The notes beneath the pieces were generated by a model. The model made no database searches, was not told where the DNA came from, and saw only the letters and a program-made list of their open reading frames with translations. Shown one piece after another: positions 1 through 10,105 of a DNA stretch of 64,000 nucleotides. The DNA comes from an uncultured Fulvivirga sp. (GTDB taxonomy: Bacteria; Bacteroidota; Bacteroidia; Cytophagales; Cyclobacteriaceae), in contig CANMSE010000003.1 of the NCBI GenBank assembly GCA_947500555.1, forward strand, positions 248,001 to 312,000, in the 5' to 3' direction. The position numbers were made by a program, and so were the translations under genes. Numbering within the stretch: the stretch's first letter is position 1; the number at the start of each line of letters is the position of its first letter.

Positions 1-2448
1 ACCTAATGCTTCTTCTGATGACAGATAGCCAGAACTCAAAACAGCAACCTGCCCTTCAAGCATTTCGCTGAGATATGAAATGGATACTTCTCGATCATTC
101 TCAACAGTCATCAAGTTATAAGCGTGATACATATGGTCATCACGCTTATTGGCTTTTATGGTATGCTCAAGATATTCTAAACATGCAGTAGTAAAATGCT
201 TAATATCATCAATAGATAAGTCCTCTTTTTTACTACTAAAAGAATGTTCATAAATCTGAAGTCGGTAATCACTTCCTGCTGTTCCAAGCCCATCTAAAAT
301 CAGCTTTCGATCACTATCATTGATTGTATCCGATAATAAATGTTGGTATTTATCTAGTGTGTGGACTACTCCTTTGTAAAAGGTTAAAAGTTCGGAAGAT
401 ATGCTGATCTTATCTACTTCTGATTCATCAAATACATCACCAATAAATTTAAGAAAGCGTCTTAGGTAACATAAGGTAACCATAGAGACACCATTACCTA
501 CTAGTGCATTATTAGCATCGTTCCACTCGGGACGTTGAGTGTTCATCCATATACCTGCTTCCGGAATGAAATTGGATACTTTGGCCAATACCGTTGCTAA
601 AAGTTTTTCCATGAAATTCACATGGACAATATCTTCGTTCTTATCTCTTAATAAAGCACTATCAGCTCCAAGAGATGGCCATAACTTCTCGATTTTTTCA
701 TCTGCTGTCTGATCAAAATCAATAGTATCTTTCGGATTTTTTAGAATGTCTGAATAGCTCTTAATCCTGTAAGGCACATTAGCATAAACAAACAGCTCTT
801 TATTGAATAGTTCTGCCAATTTACCAGGATCATGATCTTCTGCAAACTCAAGGAACTTAAGCAGATAGATGATCTGATGATCACCCCAATAGCCTATATA
901 AGACCAGGGATCATCCGGCTCAATACGTTCCCAGTCAATACCATTCTTAGTAATACGATAAGGATTGTATCCATCAAATGTTGAAGCATTCAAAAACTTG
1001 TAGATCATACCCTCAATAAATTCAGGGTAGGAGTGAGCGAGTGCTTCCCAGTTTTGAAAAATATCTCTCCAGTTTCCTTCGTAGTCCAGTATTTTTGATC
1101 CGTCAACTTCATCATGGGTATTGATGGAGAACTGATTCCATGGCCTGCTTGGGTCTCCATGTCTACGACTAAATTTCAATGGTAAGTACTCCAGACAGAG
1201 CCTTTCGAAGTCTTTGTTTTCAGTGCTGCTACTTAATTCTTTAAGAACAGTCAGAGAAAATTGTTTTGGAAGACCTTGAATAGTCTCCTTTACTGTATTA
1301 AAAACCTGTTTGTTCGCACTGGATAAGTAGTTGATAAAGTCTGATCTTTCTATTTGATAATTATTATCAAATATACCACCACGCATAATGTTGAAGAGTG
1401 AATTTGCAAAATGCCTGGTATCTCTCAAGCGATCTTCCGTCATTTGAAATGCATCAGAAGAAGCATTTAGCTTAATAAGACGTTTAGTACCTAATTCAAT
1501 ATCCTCTTTGATTTTATGCTCTAGCTTGCCATCATTTCTAATGGCTTCAGATATCAACTCAATACCAGGCATATTTTGATTTACATTGGCAACAATAAGC
1601 CATTCCTTTTTAGTTTCTGAAGCTAAAGAAATGGTTGAGTTTATAAAGTACGCTCCTCTTTCCGCTTTGACATCTTCTTCTTGCTGTATATCTAAGCCAT
1701 TTCTAAAATGATCTAACTGTAATGAAGAGAGAAGGTGGTTTACGTTTTCCAAACCAAGTGACCAAGCTATATTTGCTTTCAGCGCTTCGCTAGGTTCGGC
1801 TTTATCCACTATGATAGCACTAAGGGCAAAAATTCCTATACCACTTGCTACCTCAAGCTCATTTCGCTTGTAAGCATCAACAAGATTGCTACGCTGACTT
1901 TGTAATGCACTACCTACTCCATAGGGCATTATATTTTGTATACCATCGAGAAGGCTCACACTTACCTCATCCACACCATTATTTATGAGTGTGCTTTTTT
2001 TAACAAAACCGTAGTTATCACTCGAATTCCATTGGTATTGAAAAGTGAGACCAAGATCATGATTTACCTCTTCGAATAAGATTTTGTTACCGTATTCATT
2101 CTTGTAGAGATTTTGACTTGTCTTATATAGATTTGAAAATCTTATGGAGAATGGTTCCCAAATATAAGTTTGACTCTTTTTATTTACCTGAAAGATCGAT
2201 TTACTACCAGTGTACTCTGCAGACTCTACTATTTTATCATCTGTAGAATAGGGGAAGAGCGCATTTTCAGCATCTTTTCTTCCAGCGCTTAAGCCACCAT
2301 TGCTGCCTATGAACATCCAGTGATTTGAATCACTGACGATACTCATAAAGAATGGCCGCATATCATCGACATTCGAAATTTTGAAGTATGCTTCTTGATC
2401 GATTTCAACTAACTCTAGCTGTACGTTATCCTTTTTAAGGTCTTGCAT
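1..2448 (-). CDS. Candidate GH149/GH94-like beta-1,3-glucan phosphorylase (partial, 3' end outside window)
   Basis: An uninterrupted minus-strand frame runs from an ATG at 2448 to the window edge, giving 816 codons without the C-terminus. There is no signal peptide, so the enzyme should be cytoplasmic. The region around residues 505-530 reads DDPWSYIGYWGDHQ, which resembles the catalytic segment of inverting phosphorylases of the GH94 type; D523 would be the general acid by that comparison. A region further upstream reads YEGNWRDIFQNW, also reminiscent of these (alpha/alpha)6-barrel enzymes. The five-gene co-directional cluster with a GH16 laminarinase favours a beta-1,3-glucan phosphorylase such as GH149 over cellobiose phosphorylase. 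Such an enzyme would phosphorolyse imported laminarin oligosaccharides to glucose 1-phosphate. Family assignment is inference; GH94, GH161 or an uncharacterised relative remain possible. Confidence 0.6.
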   Translation of the reverse strand, partial: MQDLKKDNVQLELVEIDQEAYFKISNVDDMRPFFMSIVSDSNHWMFIGSNGGLSAGRKDAENALFPYSTDDKIVESAEYTGSKSIFQVNKKSQTYIWEPFSIRFSNLYKTSQNLYKNEYGNKILFEEVNHDLGLTFQYQWNSSDNYGFVKKSTLINNGVDEVSVSLLDGIQNIMPYGVGSALQSQRSNLVDAYKRNELEVASGIGIFALSAIIVDKAEPSEALKANIAWSLGLENVNHLLSSLQLDHFRNGLDIQQEEDVKAERGAYFINSTISLASETKKEWLIVANVNQNMPGIELISEAIRNDGKLEHKIKEDIELGTKRLIKLNASSDAFQMTEDRLRDTRHFANSLFNIMRGGIFDNNYQIERSDFINYLSSANKQVFNTVKETIQGLPKQFSLTVLKELSSSTENKDFERLCLEYLPLKFSRRHGDPSRPWNQFSINTHDEVDGSKILDYEGNWRDIFQNWEALAHSYPEFIEGMIYKFLNASTFDGYNPYRITKNGIDWERIEPDDPWSYIGYWGDHQIIYLLKFLEFAEDHDPGKLAELFNKELFVYANVPYRIKSYSDILKNPKDTIDFDQTADEKIEKLWPSLGADSALLRDKNEDIVHVNFMEKLLATVLAKVSNFIPEAGIWMNTQRPEWNDANNALVGNGVSMVTLCYLRRFLKFIGDVFDESEVDKISISSELLTFYKGVVHTLDKYQHLLSDTINDSDRKLILDGLGTAGSDYRLQIYEHSFSSKKEDLSIDDIKHFTTACLEYLEHTIKANKRDDHMYHAYNLMTVENDREVSISYLSEMLEGQVAVLSSGYLSSEEALG

Positions 2449-2490
2449 TAAACTAATGTAGCGGTTTTAGTTTTTGGTGATTTACAATGA

Positions 2491-2517
2491 ATAGGCCGAG
2501 CAAATTGCTCGACCTAT
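2491..2517. terminator. Hairpin between the phosphorylase and the PKD lipoprotein gene
   Basis: The segment ATAGGCCGAGCA / TGCTCGACCTAT forms a 12-bp stem with one wobble or mismatch and a very short loop. It lies about 28 nt past the stop codon of the leftward lipoprotein gene and 43 nt before the phosphorylase start. A T-run follows only on the plus strand, so on the leftward mRNA it may act as a processing or partial attenuation structure rather than a strong terminator. Confidence 0.4.
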
Positions 2518-2544
2518 TTTACTAAATGAGTGTGATGCTAAACT

Positions 2545-4626
2545 CTATTCTAATATTAAATCATCGAAGTAAAATACTTGCTCAGCACTTATTGTTTCAC
2601 CATCAGTACCATCAGGATTATCAGGTTTTATAACTAATTGATTATAAGTTGTTGGTGAAGCAGGTAGGTTAATAAAAGTGAATTCTATTTCTGTCCAAGT
2701 ATTTGCACCACCGGTAACTTGTCTGAATACAGGAGCAGGATTCCCCGTAACCGGATCAGTTTGTTCATCGTCACTTAATGACAATTCAAGTCTGTAGGTA
2801 ACATCAGGAATACTCGAATATACTTTCAGCTTAAATACCTTGGTAGTTATGTCAATAGTGCCAACAGGGAATGCATTTTGCACTCCTCCCCAGCGATTAA
2901 TTCCACTAGCTCTTACAACCTTTAATACATTAGCTGAAGTATTGATTCCAGATGCGGAAGGGTTTGCATCTAAGCTTGGTACAACTCCACCATCGCCTGC
3001 GCTTGAAAATGCACTGATAAATGATTCACACCCTTCAAAATCAAGCGGTAGAGTTGTCGCAGCAACGACAGTGCCGGTACAACCACCGCCTCCGCCACCT
3101 GAACCACTATCATAAAGTGCCAGATCGTCAAAGAAGTAAGTATCATCTGTAAAGGTACCTATCTTAAAGAATAGGACAATCTTGTTATATTTATTACTTT
3201 CAGAATCGGGAAAATCAAAGGTTAATTCTTGCCATTCGTCAGCACCTACACTTGTTGTTTGAGATACTTCGGTGGCAATTCCATCATCATCTTTGTCTTC
3301 AAGCTTAAGTGTAACCTGATAGTTTGTTTCAGAAGAGAATACTTTCAATTTAAATCCAGAGTTACTATTAAAGTCAAATTTAGAGTCAAATATAATCTGG
3401 TTGTTGGCGAATTCAAGTGATGGGTCTCTATCCACTTGTGCCACTTTACATGAAGCATTAACCATATTTTCAAAGTCTGGGTTATCCACGAAAGTATACG
3501 CGCCACCTGCATCGATTATTTCAGCTCCAGGGTCAGTTTGAAAGGTCAAGTTGAAGTCTGACGCATCTAGTGATTGCGAGGTCTCAGGAGTACAGGAAGC
3601 TCCTGCACTAACGTTAACAGTGCGGGTCACTTCGTCTGCTTTGTTTCCGTCAGAGTCCGTTACGTTATATGTAGTTATGTAAGTACCTGGCGTGTTTGGA
3701 TCAACAACAAGGTCACCACCTTCCACAATCTCAGTCGTTAGATCACCATCTTCAACATCACTAGCAGTCGCTCCTGCATCTGTAAATGGATCACCTACAG
3801 TAAGATTTATTACTGCTGCTCCACCTAAAGTTATAACAGGTTTAGAACCTACTACTCCTCTTTGTATAATATCATCAATATAAAATGTTTGTGGAGTAGT
3901 ACCATCGGGATCAGCGAAAAGCACTAATTTTGGATATGCGGAGGAAGATGTGAAATCAAAAGAAATTATTTCCCAACCAGTACCTCCATGATTAGCAGTA
4001 GTTTCTATTGCGTTTGTCTCAGTGATCTCCAATTTCAATAATACATCTACCGGTTCATCCGACCAGAAATTCAGATCAATAGTCTTATCTTCAGTTAAAT
4101 CTATGGCAGAACCTAGATTGAAGGCTATTCCCTCAAAAGCCACCCCACTATTAGTAATTTGACCCACATTGCCTGCCTTATCATTTGATCCAGATGGATC
4201 CGGGTTAGCAACTATATCAAACGAGGCACCATTAAATGTTTCAGGCTCATATATTGTGTTGCTTGCATCAAAAGTAATTGGTAACGATGCTATTTCTGGA
4301 ATGAGAATAGTCAAAGTGTCAGATGCTGTGGCGGTTGCTCCTGCAATGTTAGAAGCAGTTAGAACAACAGTATAAGTACCGTTTTCATATGTTTTCGCAG
4401 GATTGATTTCGGTAGAAGTCGTTTCATCACCAAAATCCCAAGAATAGTTATCCGCATTATCAGAGGTATTGATAAAAGTTACGGTCCCCGTTTCCTCGTT
4501 AAGAGTAGAGGTAAACCCAGCAATGACTGCTGGAAGGTTATCATCATCATCTGAACATCCTAAAAAGGACATTGCAAGGATGAATATGGTAATCATCTTT
4601 GCGTTTTTAAGTAATAGTTTCATCAT
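2545..4626 (-). CDS. PKD-domain multi-module surface glycan-binding lipoprotein
   Basis: The 693-residue product starts with a lipoprotein signal peptide with the cysteine at about residue 24 followed by SDDDD, typical of surface-exported Bacteroidota lipoproteins. Next come a PKD domain (about 33-110, with the YSWDFGD motif), a beta-sandwich module (about 117-260) ending in FYIDDI, a DUF5011/HYR-type Ig-like domain (about 264-340), and two further beta-sandwich modules (about 345-510 and 520-693) separated by a glycine-rich linker. No catalytic motif was seen. It lies 24 bp downstream of the GH16 laminarinase gene in the same direction. The likely role is capture of beta-glucan at the cell surface, comparable to SusE/F-type binding proteins. 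The first sandwich module resembles one in the 1325-residue protein at 13566-17543. Ligand specificity is inferred from context only. Confidence 0.75.
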   Translation of the reverse strand: MMKLLLKNAKMITIFILAMSFLGCSDDDDNLPAVIAGFTSTLNEETGTVTFINTSDNADNYSWDFGDETTSTEINPAKTYENGTYTVVLTASNIAGATATASDTLTILIPEIASLPITFDASNTIYEPETFNGASFDIVANPDPSGSNDKAGNVGQITNSGVAFEGIAFNLGSAIDLTEDKTIDLNFWSDEPVDVLLKLEITETNAIETTANHGGTGWEIISFDFTSSSAYPKLVLFADPDGTTPQTFYIDDIIQRGVVGSKPVITLGGAAVINLTVGDPFTDAGATASDVEDGDLTTEIVEGGDLVVDPNTPGTYITTYNVTDSDGNKADEVTRTVNVSAGASCTPETSQSLDASDFNLTFQTDPGAEIIDAGGAYTFVDNPDFENMVNASCKVAQVDRDPSLEFANNQIIFDSKFDFNSNSGFKLKVFSSETNYQVTLKLEDKDDDGIATEVSQTTSVGADEWQELTFDFPDSESNKYNKIVLFFKIGTFTDDTYFFDDLALYDSGSGGGGGGCTGTVVAATTLPLDFEGCESFISAFSSAGDGGVVPSLDANPSASGINTSANVLKVVRASGINRWGGVQNAFPVGTIDITTKVFKLKVYSSIPDVTYRLELSLSDDEQTDPVTGNPAPVFRQVTGGANTWTEIEFTFINLPASPTTYNQLVIKPDNPDGTDGETISAEQVFYFDDLILE

Positions 4627-4650
4627 CTTTATTATCGTTTAGATCAATTA

Positions 4651-5502
4651 TTAGTTATACACCCTCACATAGTCCACTAATAGTGTCTGAGGAAAAACAG
4701 TCTCACTATTAGGCGGACCTCCAACGAAGGAGCCTCCAACGGCAAGATTTAAGAGCATGTAAAATGGTTTGTTAAATACCCAAGGGCCTGGTGCATCGGC
4801 AGGTGTAAACTGTCTAAATAAGACATCATCTACGTAGAAGTTGATAGCCTCAGGCCCCCATTCAATTCCAAAAACGTGAAATCCAGTATCAAAACGATCA
4901 TTTCGCAACTCGTATGTTTTAGTCAAATTAGGTTCATCACATATTTCTTCATCTCCACAGTAGCCGGGTCCGTGCAAACTCCCTAGTGTCTTTGTAGGCT
5001 CCTGACCACGGTATTCCATAATGTCTATTTCTCCTGCATCAGGCCATGGGCTTGTGTTAATGTCAGCTCCAAGCATCCAGAATGCCGGCCAGATACCTTG
5101 ACCATAAGGCAATCTCATACGTGCTTCGAATCTACCGTAAGCTTGTTCGAACTTGCCTTTTGTGGTTAATCTGGCCGAAGTGTAGGAAGCTCCTCCAAAT
5201 GATTCTTCCTGGGCTGTAATAATTAAAAATCCATTATTTACTACAACATTTTCCGGTCTGTCGGTATAGTACTGCAACTCGTTATTGCCCCAGCCGCATA
5301 GATTGGGGCAGCCATTACCGATGTCAAACCCCCAAATTTCACTATTCGGAGCACCGTCAACATTAAATTCATCTTGCATGATCAAATTGTCTGCTGAGGC
5401 TACTATTTGCTCATCATCAGAACATCCTGAAGAAAAACAGACTAGTATCAATAATAAACAGCTTACTATTTTCATTATATTATTCATTTTCATTGTTTTC
5501 AT
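4651..5502 (-). CDS. GH16 endo-beta-1,3-glucanase (laminarinase), lipoprotein
   Basis: The 283-residue protein has a lipoprotein signal peptide (cysteine about residue 27, followed by SDD) and a single GH16 domain. The GH16 signature GEIDIMEYRG is intact: E158 is the expected nucleophile, D160 the assisting residue and E163 the acid/base. Other GH16 landmarks are ELQYYT near the start, YGRFEARMRLPYGQGIWPAFWML, and a C-terminal VDYVRVY. These are typical of the GH16_3 laminarinase subfamily, which cuts internal beta-1,3 bonds in laminarin or mixed-linkage glucan. The gene lies 14 bp downstream of the 478-residue lipoprotein gene and 24 bp upstream of the PKD lipoprotein gene, so an operon is likely. 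The product should sit on the outer membrane, facing outward. Confidence 0.93.
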   Translation of the reverse strand: MKTMKMNNIMKIVSCLLLILVCFSSGCSDDEQIVASADNLIMQDEFNVDGAPNSEIWGFDIGNGCPNLCGWGNNELQYYTDRPENVVVNNGFLIITAQEESFGGASYTSARLTTKGKFEQAYGRFEARMRLPYGQGIWPAFWMLGADINTSPWPDAGEIDIMEYRGQEPTKTLGSLHGPGYCGDEEICDEPNLTKTYELRNDRFDTGFHVFGIEWGPEAINFYVDDVLFRQFTPADAPGPWVFNKPFYMLLNLAVGGSFVGGPPNSETVFPQTLLVDYVRVYN

Positions 5503-5516
5503 TTTTAAATTCTTTA

Positions 5517-6953
5517 CTACTCTCTGTAGAAATAAATATTATCAACAAGAATGTCAGTTATTGCACCGGGGTTCGGGCTAGTTCCATCGGTTATAAAAAA
5601 GAATAGTGAAATATTACTTCTATTGAAGCTGCTGAAATCAGATAAAGGAATATCAAAACCTTTCCAATCATTCCCTATTAAGTCAGCTGCCGAAATAGTA
5701 TATGCACCCTCAGTTGGAGAAGAGCCATCAGGCCCTATATCAAGTAAGCTTAAGCGAATAAAATCTTCAGGAGCGATGTCTGCTTTTTCAACTTGAATGT
5801 CTATATGATAGTGTGTCATGGCAGATGCATCGACTGTATTAAGAGTCTTGAGTGCAACAAAATTCAGTTCTGTATACCTCATGATATTGTCACCGTTAAT
5901 TCCAAAAGGTGCCGCACCCTGTGTCGTCTGTCCATCAGGAATAAAAAAGCCATTAAAAAAGTCAATAGGCGCACTTTGATAACGGTCACTAAATACCGAT
6001 ACGACATCAGAAGGATCCCTTGTCGGTGTAGGTGCAGGTGTGAAATCGCCAAGAGATTGGAGAGATAGTGATCCACTCGCTCTGACATTGGCTAAACTAG
6101 CAGTTATTTCTGCGGTTCCTTGTCCTACAATAGTGACTACTCCTAACTCACTGACTTGAGCAACTTCTAAATTAGATGATTGAAAGTTAAAATAAGATGG
6201 AGCGGCTAAAACAGTTTGATTCGTTCCATCTGCTAAATTGAAGGTTTGGGTTCCAATTATGGTAGAAACTGATCCTATAAAAGTCTCCTCAACCAGATCT
6301 TCTCCACCATATATAGCAGGCCGTGGCTGTGCAATAGTACCTAGTGTTTCAAACTGTAGCTCATCTATCCAGATTGTGTATCCTATGCCATTAGTACTTG
6401 CAGTGTTAGCAGAAAAAACAAACATTCCCTTTTCCTGAATCAACTTAGAAGGATCTGGTATAGGAATAGTATATTTTTTCCAACCCGTAGAAAGCTCTGT
6501 CCCGTTAAGAGTAACAGCGTATTTGTTTTCATCAAAATCGGTTCCAAATCCAAATTGATCTACGACTGCTGTGGTTGAGCCTTTTGCCCAAAATGTTAAA
6601 GCATCATAACCTGTTAAATTTCTACCACTACCACGGTCTACAAAAATACCTCCAATATAAGTGCCATCAGGATCTGTTGAACTAGGCACATCAATTCTTA
6701 TAGAACTTGTTCCTTTGTAGGCTTCATTTTCATCTACCCCAAAACCATTTACATTAGCTCCTGTTGCTGGGTCAAAAGATTTAAAAAAATCATCTGTAAG
6801 CCCCTCTGGTGAATCAAGAAAAATTGCTCCATTATTATTGAAAGTAGCAAACTGTACATCTTCAGATGGATCTCGCTCACAACTTGTAGAAACAGTAAAA
6901 ATGAATGCTACAAGAATTATAGTTTTTAAATTCATTGATTTAATATTTTTCAT
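5517..6953 (-). CDS. Glycan-binding lipoprotein with Big_2-like domain
   Basis: The 478-residue product begins with a lipoprotein signal peptide (VSTSC). An N-terminal beta-sandwich of about 150 residues contains YDALTFWAKG and ends GYTIWIDELQFE. A Big_2-like Ig domain (about 230-300) follows, with NLEVAQVSELGVVTIVGQGTAEITA. A C-terminal sandwich (about 310-478) ends in ILVDNIYFYRE. The N-terminal module is recognisably related to the duplicated module of the 1325-residue secreted protein at 13566-17543, which has YDQLTFWAKA and YTIWFDDITY. No catalytic residues were seen. It lies between the laminarinase and the glycosidase/barrel gene, 11-14 bp from each, and is probably co-transcribed with them. 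A surface binding role in the laminarin system is inferred. Confidence 0.72.
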   Translation of the reverse strand: MKNIKSMNLKTIILVAFIFTVSTSCERDPSEDVQFATFNNNGAIFLDSPEGLTDDFFKSFDPATGANVNGFGVDENEAYKGTSSIRIDVPSSTDPDGTYIGGIFVDRGSGRNLTGYDALTFWAKGSTTAVVDQFGFGTDFDENKYAVTLNGTELSTGWKKYTIPIPDPSKLIQEKGMFVFSANTASTNGIGYTIWIDELQFETLGTIAQPRPAIYGGEDLVEETFIGSVSTIIGTQTFNLADGTNQTVLAAPSYFNFQSSNLEVAQVSELGVVTIVGQGTAEITASLANVRASGSLSLQSLGDFTPAPTPTRDPSDVVSVFSDRYQSAPIDFFNGFFIPDGQTTQGAAPFGINGDNIMRYTELNFVALKTLNTVDASAMTHYHIDIQVEKADIAPEDFIRLSLLDIGPDGSSPTEGAYTISAADLIGNDWKGFDIPLSDFSSFNRSNISLFFFITDGTSPNPGAITDILVDNIYFYRE

Positions 6954-6964
6954 TTCTCTATTTT

Positions 6965-9900
6965 TTATCTACCAAGGTTGATGTGTACGTAAGTTCTGAA
7001 TTCCCACTCATTTCCATCTGGAAAGCCTACAGGGCTTACAATAGGAGAGGTAGCAAATTCCTCCGTTTCATTAGGTAAATACCTTGGTGAATTTTCATCC
7101 AATGAACGCCACATAAATCTTATGCCTAATGTAGTGCTTGGAAGTATGAACCAATCTTGCTTACCAACGGTAGTTGATAGATCAGCCATTATTTGCAATG
7201 GAAACGTCAGGTTAAAATCCCGATGGTAATCAAAAGGTCCCCAATCATTGAACTTTAAGTGAGAATTGAGTTTAACACTTTTATAAATTACTCTTACATC
7301 ACCACCGTATCTTTCTACCGTTCTGGCGTCATCACCATTGGCCTGACCATTACCACCATAAAGGTTTGCTATAATTCCTAGTTCAGGATTAATTTTTGAA
7401 ACTATACGGGTATTTACCTCCCATAAGTCCAAAGCCGGAGGAGTGCCAGGAGCACCGAATGGTGTTCTGCCAGCATCATCAAATATGATAGCAGCATCCA
7501 TATTAGTAGGTAGGTGTCTGTAAACTATACCAACACTAGCTGCCAAGGAAGCATCCTCATTTCTGTCGTTATCCCAAGCATACATCCAAGTACCAGGTGT
7601 AGGGTCAAACGTGAGTAATAGCTCGCCTGCTACAGTCTCTCTATTTGCACGAACTACAAAAGGGTCATCTAAGATATTTCTCAACCTACCAGGGGTATTT
7701 TCGGGTAAATCGCCTGGCATTGGGTCAACCAAAGGCTTTTGATACATAAAATTTGGAGCGATCTGCCATTTACCCATTTGGTATGTAGCACCTGTAAATA
7801 TGCTGTTTACATTACCGCTACCGGTGTCTTTAAGTCTCCAACCTGTAAAAGTCTGTGTGGGATCACCACCACCAAAAGCAACAAGTCCCATAGAAGAGCC
7901 TTGGGCATACCAGTTAATTCTACCCACCTGGTAGGTCAATTTAACCTTCCCTCCCCAAGTATCAGAGTTCTGGACTTGGTCTGTGAATACCTGATAGTTA
8001 CCTTCGCTACCTCTTGTGAATTGAAATTCACGATCCACCAACGGTTGTCCACCCCAAATACCTCCGGCTTCAACGGTTAGTTTCCCCATTTCCTTTTTGG
8101 CATGTACCGTCATTCTTCTTGTTCGAGGTTGTGGAACAGCAATGGATGTTATTGCCGCGCCAGGAGCTTGTATATCCTCATGAAAAATACCTGTCAGGTC
8201 TACATTAGCTACTTTTTTAGTGTATTTCACCAAAACTGCTGGGTTTGCTCCCCACCATAATTCTTGTCCGTAAGCCACTTTTAAACCCTTAAAATGATCT
8301 TTACCTTCTATTTCAAGTCCTTGGGGTGCAAGACCATTGTAAATATCAAGGTTTGGTCCGTAGTTGGCTTCTGGATATAACCCAAAGAAGTCACCCTCAT
8401 AACCCCAATGATAATGACCTGTTCGATAGAACCCTTTAAGGTTAAAATACTTGTGATCCCATGAATATTCTGCCTGATACAACTGCAGTCTATCAAATGT
8501 TCCTGGTAGAGGGTCACCATTTTGGGTAACTATTTGCTGAGGCCTTGCCCTGTTCTCATAAAAGAGTTCATTAATCGGGTTTAATGCTACATTACCAACC
8601 ATGTTAAAAGTAACATTGGCATGTACATTTGACGAAGGATTTGCCTCAAAACCAACAAAATAAGATTCCATTGCATCAAAGCCTAACTGATTTGGAAACG
8701 TGTTTCCGTTTGGATCGGCATCGTCTGGAGTAGTGATTAATTTTCCACCGGTATTAAATGTGCTGATCTCTGCACGTAATTCACTTAATCCTAACTTTTG
8801 GCCGCCCTCACCCGCAAGTGCCGCCTTATCACCACGTGCTCTTAATACAGCGTCCATAAGTTGAATGCCGTCAAAGTGATTAGACATAAATTCAGCATCC
8901 ACATTGGGACCATATGGATTGAGACTGTGAACCTCCTTCAAAGCATAATAGGCCGCCCTGGGATACAGGGTATATAAACCTCTAAAATCTGTAGGGCCTT
9001 TGGCGCAGATACCAAACCACTCTTCATTCATATTATTATCGGAGGGTTGTGCTTGATCTCTGGAATATCCTCCATTAGACCAGGAAGCTGTATTGTCATG
9101 AAGTTCTAAGTTTTCAGTTTGCTTGTATTTCCACCATCCATCGGAAAACTGGAAAGTGAATCCTCCTATGGAATTATTTGCTTTTCCCAGTCCTGCGGCA
9201 TTTTCATATATATCTCTCCAGTTACCTACATCATAGTATGCCTGAGAGTACTGATCTTCTTGATTATCTCTTGCATTAAATGCATCAGCACCAAACTCAG
9301 AAAACAATATTGGCATATTTAATTCATCCTTAACTCGTTGAAAAGCATCACCAAATGAAATACCTCTGTACATATTGGTGCCATAGATATCAATATCTCT
9401 ACACTCTTGTTTGACAAGGTCAAGGTATAATAAGTCACCATTACAGATTGCGACAGGGTGGGAGCGATCAACTTTTTTCACTTCGAGAGTGGCATCGTTG
9501 AAAGCTTTATATAATGCACGAGCTGCAATTAAAATTCCTTCATCAGCTTCTATTGGAATATCCTCTGTTTCAGCACCCGTCCATGATAAATGATAATTGT
9601 TTTCATTACCAATCATATAAAGCAATAATCCTGGAGTGTCTTTATAGGTCTCCGCCATGACTCTAGCCTCAGCCATTAACACCTCCCTTGTTGCAGGATC
9701 TGCATAATCTGTTTGTGGCGTCCAGGCACCATTGATGGTAAGCCCATAGGCACCAAAGGTGATGTTCAACATGGTATAAATACCATAATTCTCATAGATG
9801 TACGTGATCCACTTAGGTGCTAAGTCATAGGTACGGATGGCATTCACTCCCATATTTTTTAATAGGGACATTTCAGCATCCAGAGCCGACATGATTATGT

Positions 9901-10105
9901 CGTCAGTTCTGTTCCATATACCTGGATCAGTAATAGTCGAACCAATAGGAACATAATCCCAGTTCACACCATTAACAATAAAGTCCTTGCCATCCACTTG
10001 GAGTCTCATACCGCTATTGTCTTGTACAACTGACACTACATCAGACTGCGCATTGACAATGGTGGCTAAGAATAGAAGAACTAATACTAAGTAAATGTTT
10101 TTCAT
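6965..10105 (-). CDS. Clan GH-A glycosidase fused to an outer-membrane beta-barrel
   Basis: The 1046-residue protein has a cleavable signal peptide (ending VNAQ, about residue 20). Residues about 30-400 form a TIM-barrel glycosidase of the GH2/GH5 type. The acid/base glutamate is likely E168 in MIGNEN and the nucleophile E270 in ILFSEFGAD, as in clan GH-A enzymes. From about residue 430 to the end the sequence alternates amphipathic beta-strands rich in Tyr, Trp and Gly with polar loops, ending in WEFRTYVHINLGR. This looks like a porin-type outer-membrane barrel. It is the first gene of the leftward operon and lies divergent from the regulator. The linkage cut is unknown: beta-1,3-glucan context suggests an exo-glucosidase or transglycosylase. 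The fusion is unusual among the clan GH-A enzymes I can recall. Confidence 0.72.
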   Translation of the reverse strand: MKNIYLVLVLLFLATIVNAQSDVVSVVQDNSGMRLQVDGKDFIVNGVNWDYVPIGSTITDPGIWNRTDDIIMSALDAEMSLLKNMGVNAIRTYDLAPKWITYIYENYGIYTMLNITFGAYGLTINGAWTPQTDYADPATREVLMAEARVMAETYKDTPGLLLYMIGNENNYHLSWTGAETEDIPIEADEGILIAARALYKAFNDATLEVKKVDRSHPVAICNGDLLYLDLVKQECRDIDIYGTNMYRGISFGDAFQRVKDELNMPILFSEFGADAFNARDNQEDQYSQAYYDVGNWRDIYENAAGLGKANNSIGGFTFQFSDGWWKYKQTENLELHDNTASWSNGGYSRDQAQPSDNNMNEEWFGICAKGPTDFRGLYTLYPRAAYYALKEVHSLNPYGPNVDAEFMSNHFDGIQLMDAVLRARGDKAALAGEGGQKLGLSELRAEISTFNTGGKLITTPDDADPNGNTFPNQLGFDAMESYFVGFEANPSSNVHANVTFNMVGNVALNPINELFYENRARPQQIVTQNGDPLPGTFDRLQLYQAEYSWDHKYFNLKGFYRTGHYHWGYEGDFFGLYPEANYGPNLDIYNGLAPQGLEIEGKDHFKGLKVAYGQELWWGANPAVLVKYTKKVANVDLTGIFHEDIQAPGAAITSIAVPQPRTRRMTVHAKKEMGKLTVEAGGIWGGQPLVDREFQFTRGSEGNYQVFTDQVQNSDTWGGKVKLTYQVGRINWYAQGSSMGLVAFGGGDPTQTFTGWRLKDTGSGNVNSIFTGATYQMGKWQIAPNFMYQKPLVDPMPGDLPENTPGRLRNILDDPFVVRANRETVAGELLLTFDPTPGTWMYAWDNDRNEDASLAASVGIVYRHLPTNMDAAIIFDDAGRTPFGAPGTPPALDLWEVNTRIVSKINPELGIIANLYGGNGQANGDDARTVERYGGDVRVIYKSVKLNSHLKFNDWGPFDYHRDFNLTFPLQIMADLSTTVGKQDWFILPSTTLGIRFMWRSLDENSPRYLPNETEEFATSPIVSPVGFPDGNEWEFRTYVHINLGR

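Noticed and set aside
5793..9593. Several plus-strand frames of 60-113 codons opposite the glucan operon genes
   Set aside because: They are shadows of strongly supported minus-strand genes with signal peptides and domains.
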